A DNA stretch of 13,696 bases from UBA5399 sp964464145 (GTDB lineage Bacteria; Bacillota; Clostridia; Christensenellales; Christensenellaceae). The notes under the pieces are model-generated. The model was not told the origin of the DNA and searched no databases. It saw only the letters and a program-made list of their open reading frames with translations. Below, piece by piece: positions 13,505 to 13,696 of this stretch (position 1 is its first letter; each line of letters opens with the position of its first letter). The position numbers and the translations under genes are program-made. Location of the stretch: NCBI GenBank assembly GCA_964464145.1, contig CAYXFB010000072.1, positions 1 to 13,696 on the forward strand, in the 5' to 3' direction.

Positions 13505-13696
13505 TGGTGACAGTATGAGTAGACCTTGCAGTTTATGGTCCAGAAGGATTTCCCTACAGGCTACTCCCCGTCGCCGTGGGAGCGGTTTCCCTTTGAAGCC
13601 TGCAAAACCGTGTTGCCAGCGGTTTGCCTGGATTGCCTTAAATAACCACACTATAATCCCCATACTGCCTGAAATACAGTCTAGGAGCTTTCCTCA
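13505..13696 (-). ncRNA. Candidate structured non-coding RNA (family not established; raiA-motif-like is one possibility)
   Basis: The region has no supported reading frame but forms an ordered set of helices on the minus strand. CAGTATG (complement of 13661-13667) pairs with CATACTG (complement of 13511-13517), closing a domain of about 157 bases. Inside are a hairpin at 13602-13627 capped by TG-GCAA-CA, and one at 13564-13582 capped by CG-GCGA-CG. Both loops are GNRA only on the minus strand, which fixes the orientation. AGGCT/AGCCT (13558-13562 with 13597-13601) encloses the second hairpin. GACC/GGTC forms a third hairpin (13522-13540), whose loop CTGCAA can pair with TTGCAG at 13600-13605 as a pseudoknot. 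A short AGGA/TCCT hairpin (13683-13694) is at the 5' side. The 5' end may be outside the window. Size and clostridial setting would suit a raiA-motif RNA, but I cannot confirm that. It could instead be a leader RNA of the CNNM-like gene. Confidence 0.55.

Noticed and set aside
13430..13663. 77-residue open frame on the minus strand (starts MGIIVWLFK)
   Set aside because: It has no ribosome site, its ATG lies in a predicted RNA helix, and it overlaps the ordered hairpins with GNRA loops. RNA structure explains the region better.
13680..13696. GAGGAAAG at the 5' side of the RNA, like the start of RNase P RNA
   Set aside because: The next bases and the rest of the region lack the other conserved RNase P segments such as ACAGAA, GGTAA and the P4 partner. 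A chance match.

Overview
The window comes from a low-to-moderate GC Bacillota genome, most likely an anaerobic member of class Clostridia. Evidence: Spo0A, the order tlyA-nadK-argR-recN-spo0A, the scpA-scpB-rluB cluster, and a biotin-dependent sodium-pump decarboxylase typical of fermenters. Every gene I support lies on the minus strand, so the DNA is transcribed from right to left. Start codons are varied (TTG for mmdB, scpA, spo0A and nadK; GTG for scpB), and AUA is strongly preferred for isoleucine. Layout in transcription order follows. (1) At the right edge, about 13505-13696 folds into a compact structured RNA with two GNRA tetraloops, a long-range 7-bp helix and a possible pseudoknot. 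I cannot assign it to a family with confidence. A GC-rich hairpin at 13458-13487 separates it from the first gene, a small DUF21/CNNM-like membrane protein (12861-13412). That gene overlaps tlyA (rRNA 2'-O-methyltransferase) by 4 bases. (2) A good sigma-A promoter at 12032-12061 precedes nadK, argR, recN, spo0A and punA. The spoIVB gene that usually sits between recN and spo0A is absent, and the Spo0A receiver has a changed acidic pocket. (3) A second good promoter (TTGATA-17-TAAAAT) at 7074-7102 drives a site-2 protease, scpA, scpB, rluB and a chloramphenicol-acetyltransferase-like gene, ending at a probable terminator at 3442-3467. scpA/scpB encode the SMC partner proteins for chromosome condensation. 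rluB modifies 23S rRNA. The acetyltransferase is visibly AT-richer than its neighbours and looks acquired. (4) The last operon (3360 to beyond base 1) encodes a membrane decarboxylase: a carboxyltransferase, a small anchor subunit, a biotin carrier with an Ala/Pro linker, and the sodium-translocating beta subunit cut by the window edge. Together these would couple decarboxylation of an acyl-CoA to export of Na+. The carboxyltransferase departs from the methylmalonyl-CoA decarboxylase motifs at both oxyanion-hole regions, so its substrate is uncertain. Most of the window is ordinary core genome. The items that most deserve attention are the structured RNA and its possible link to the CNNM-like gene, the altered Spo0A with missing spoIVB, and the divergent carboxyltransferase.
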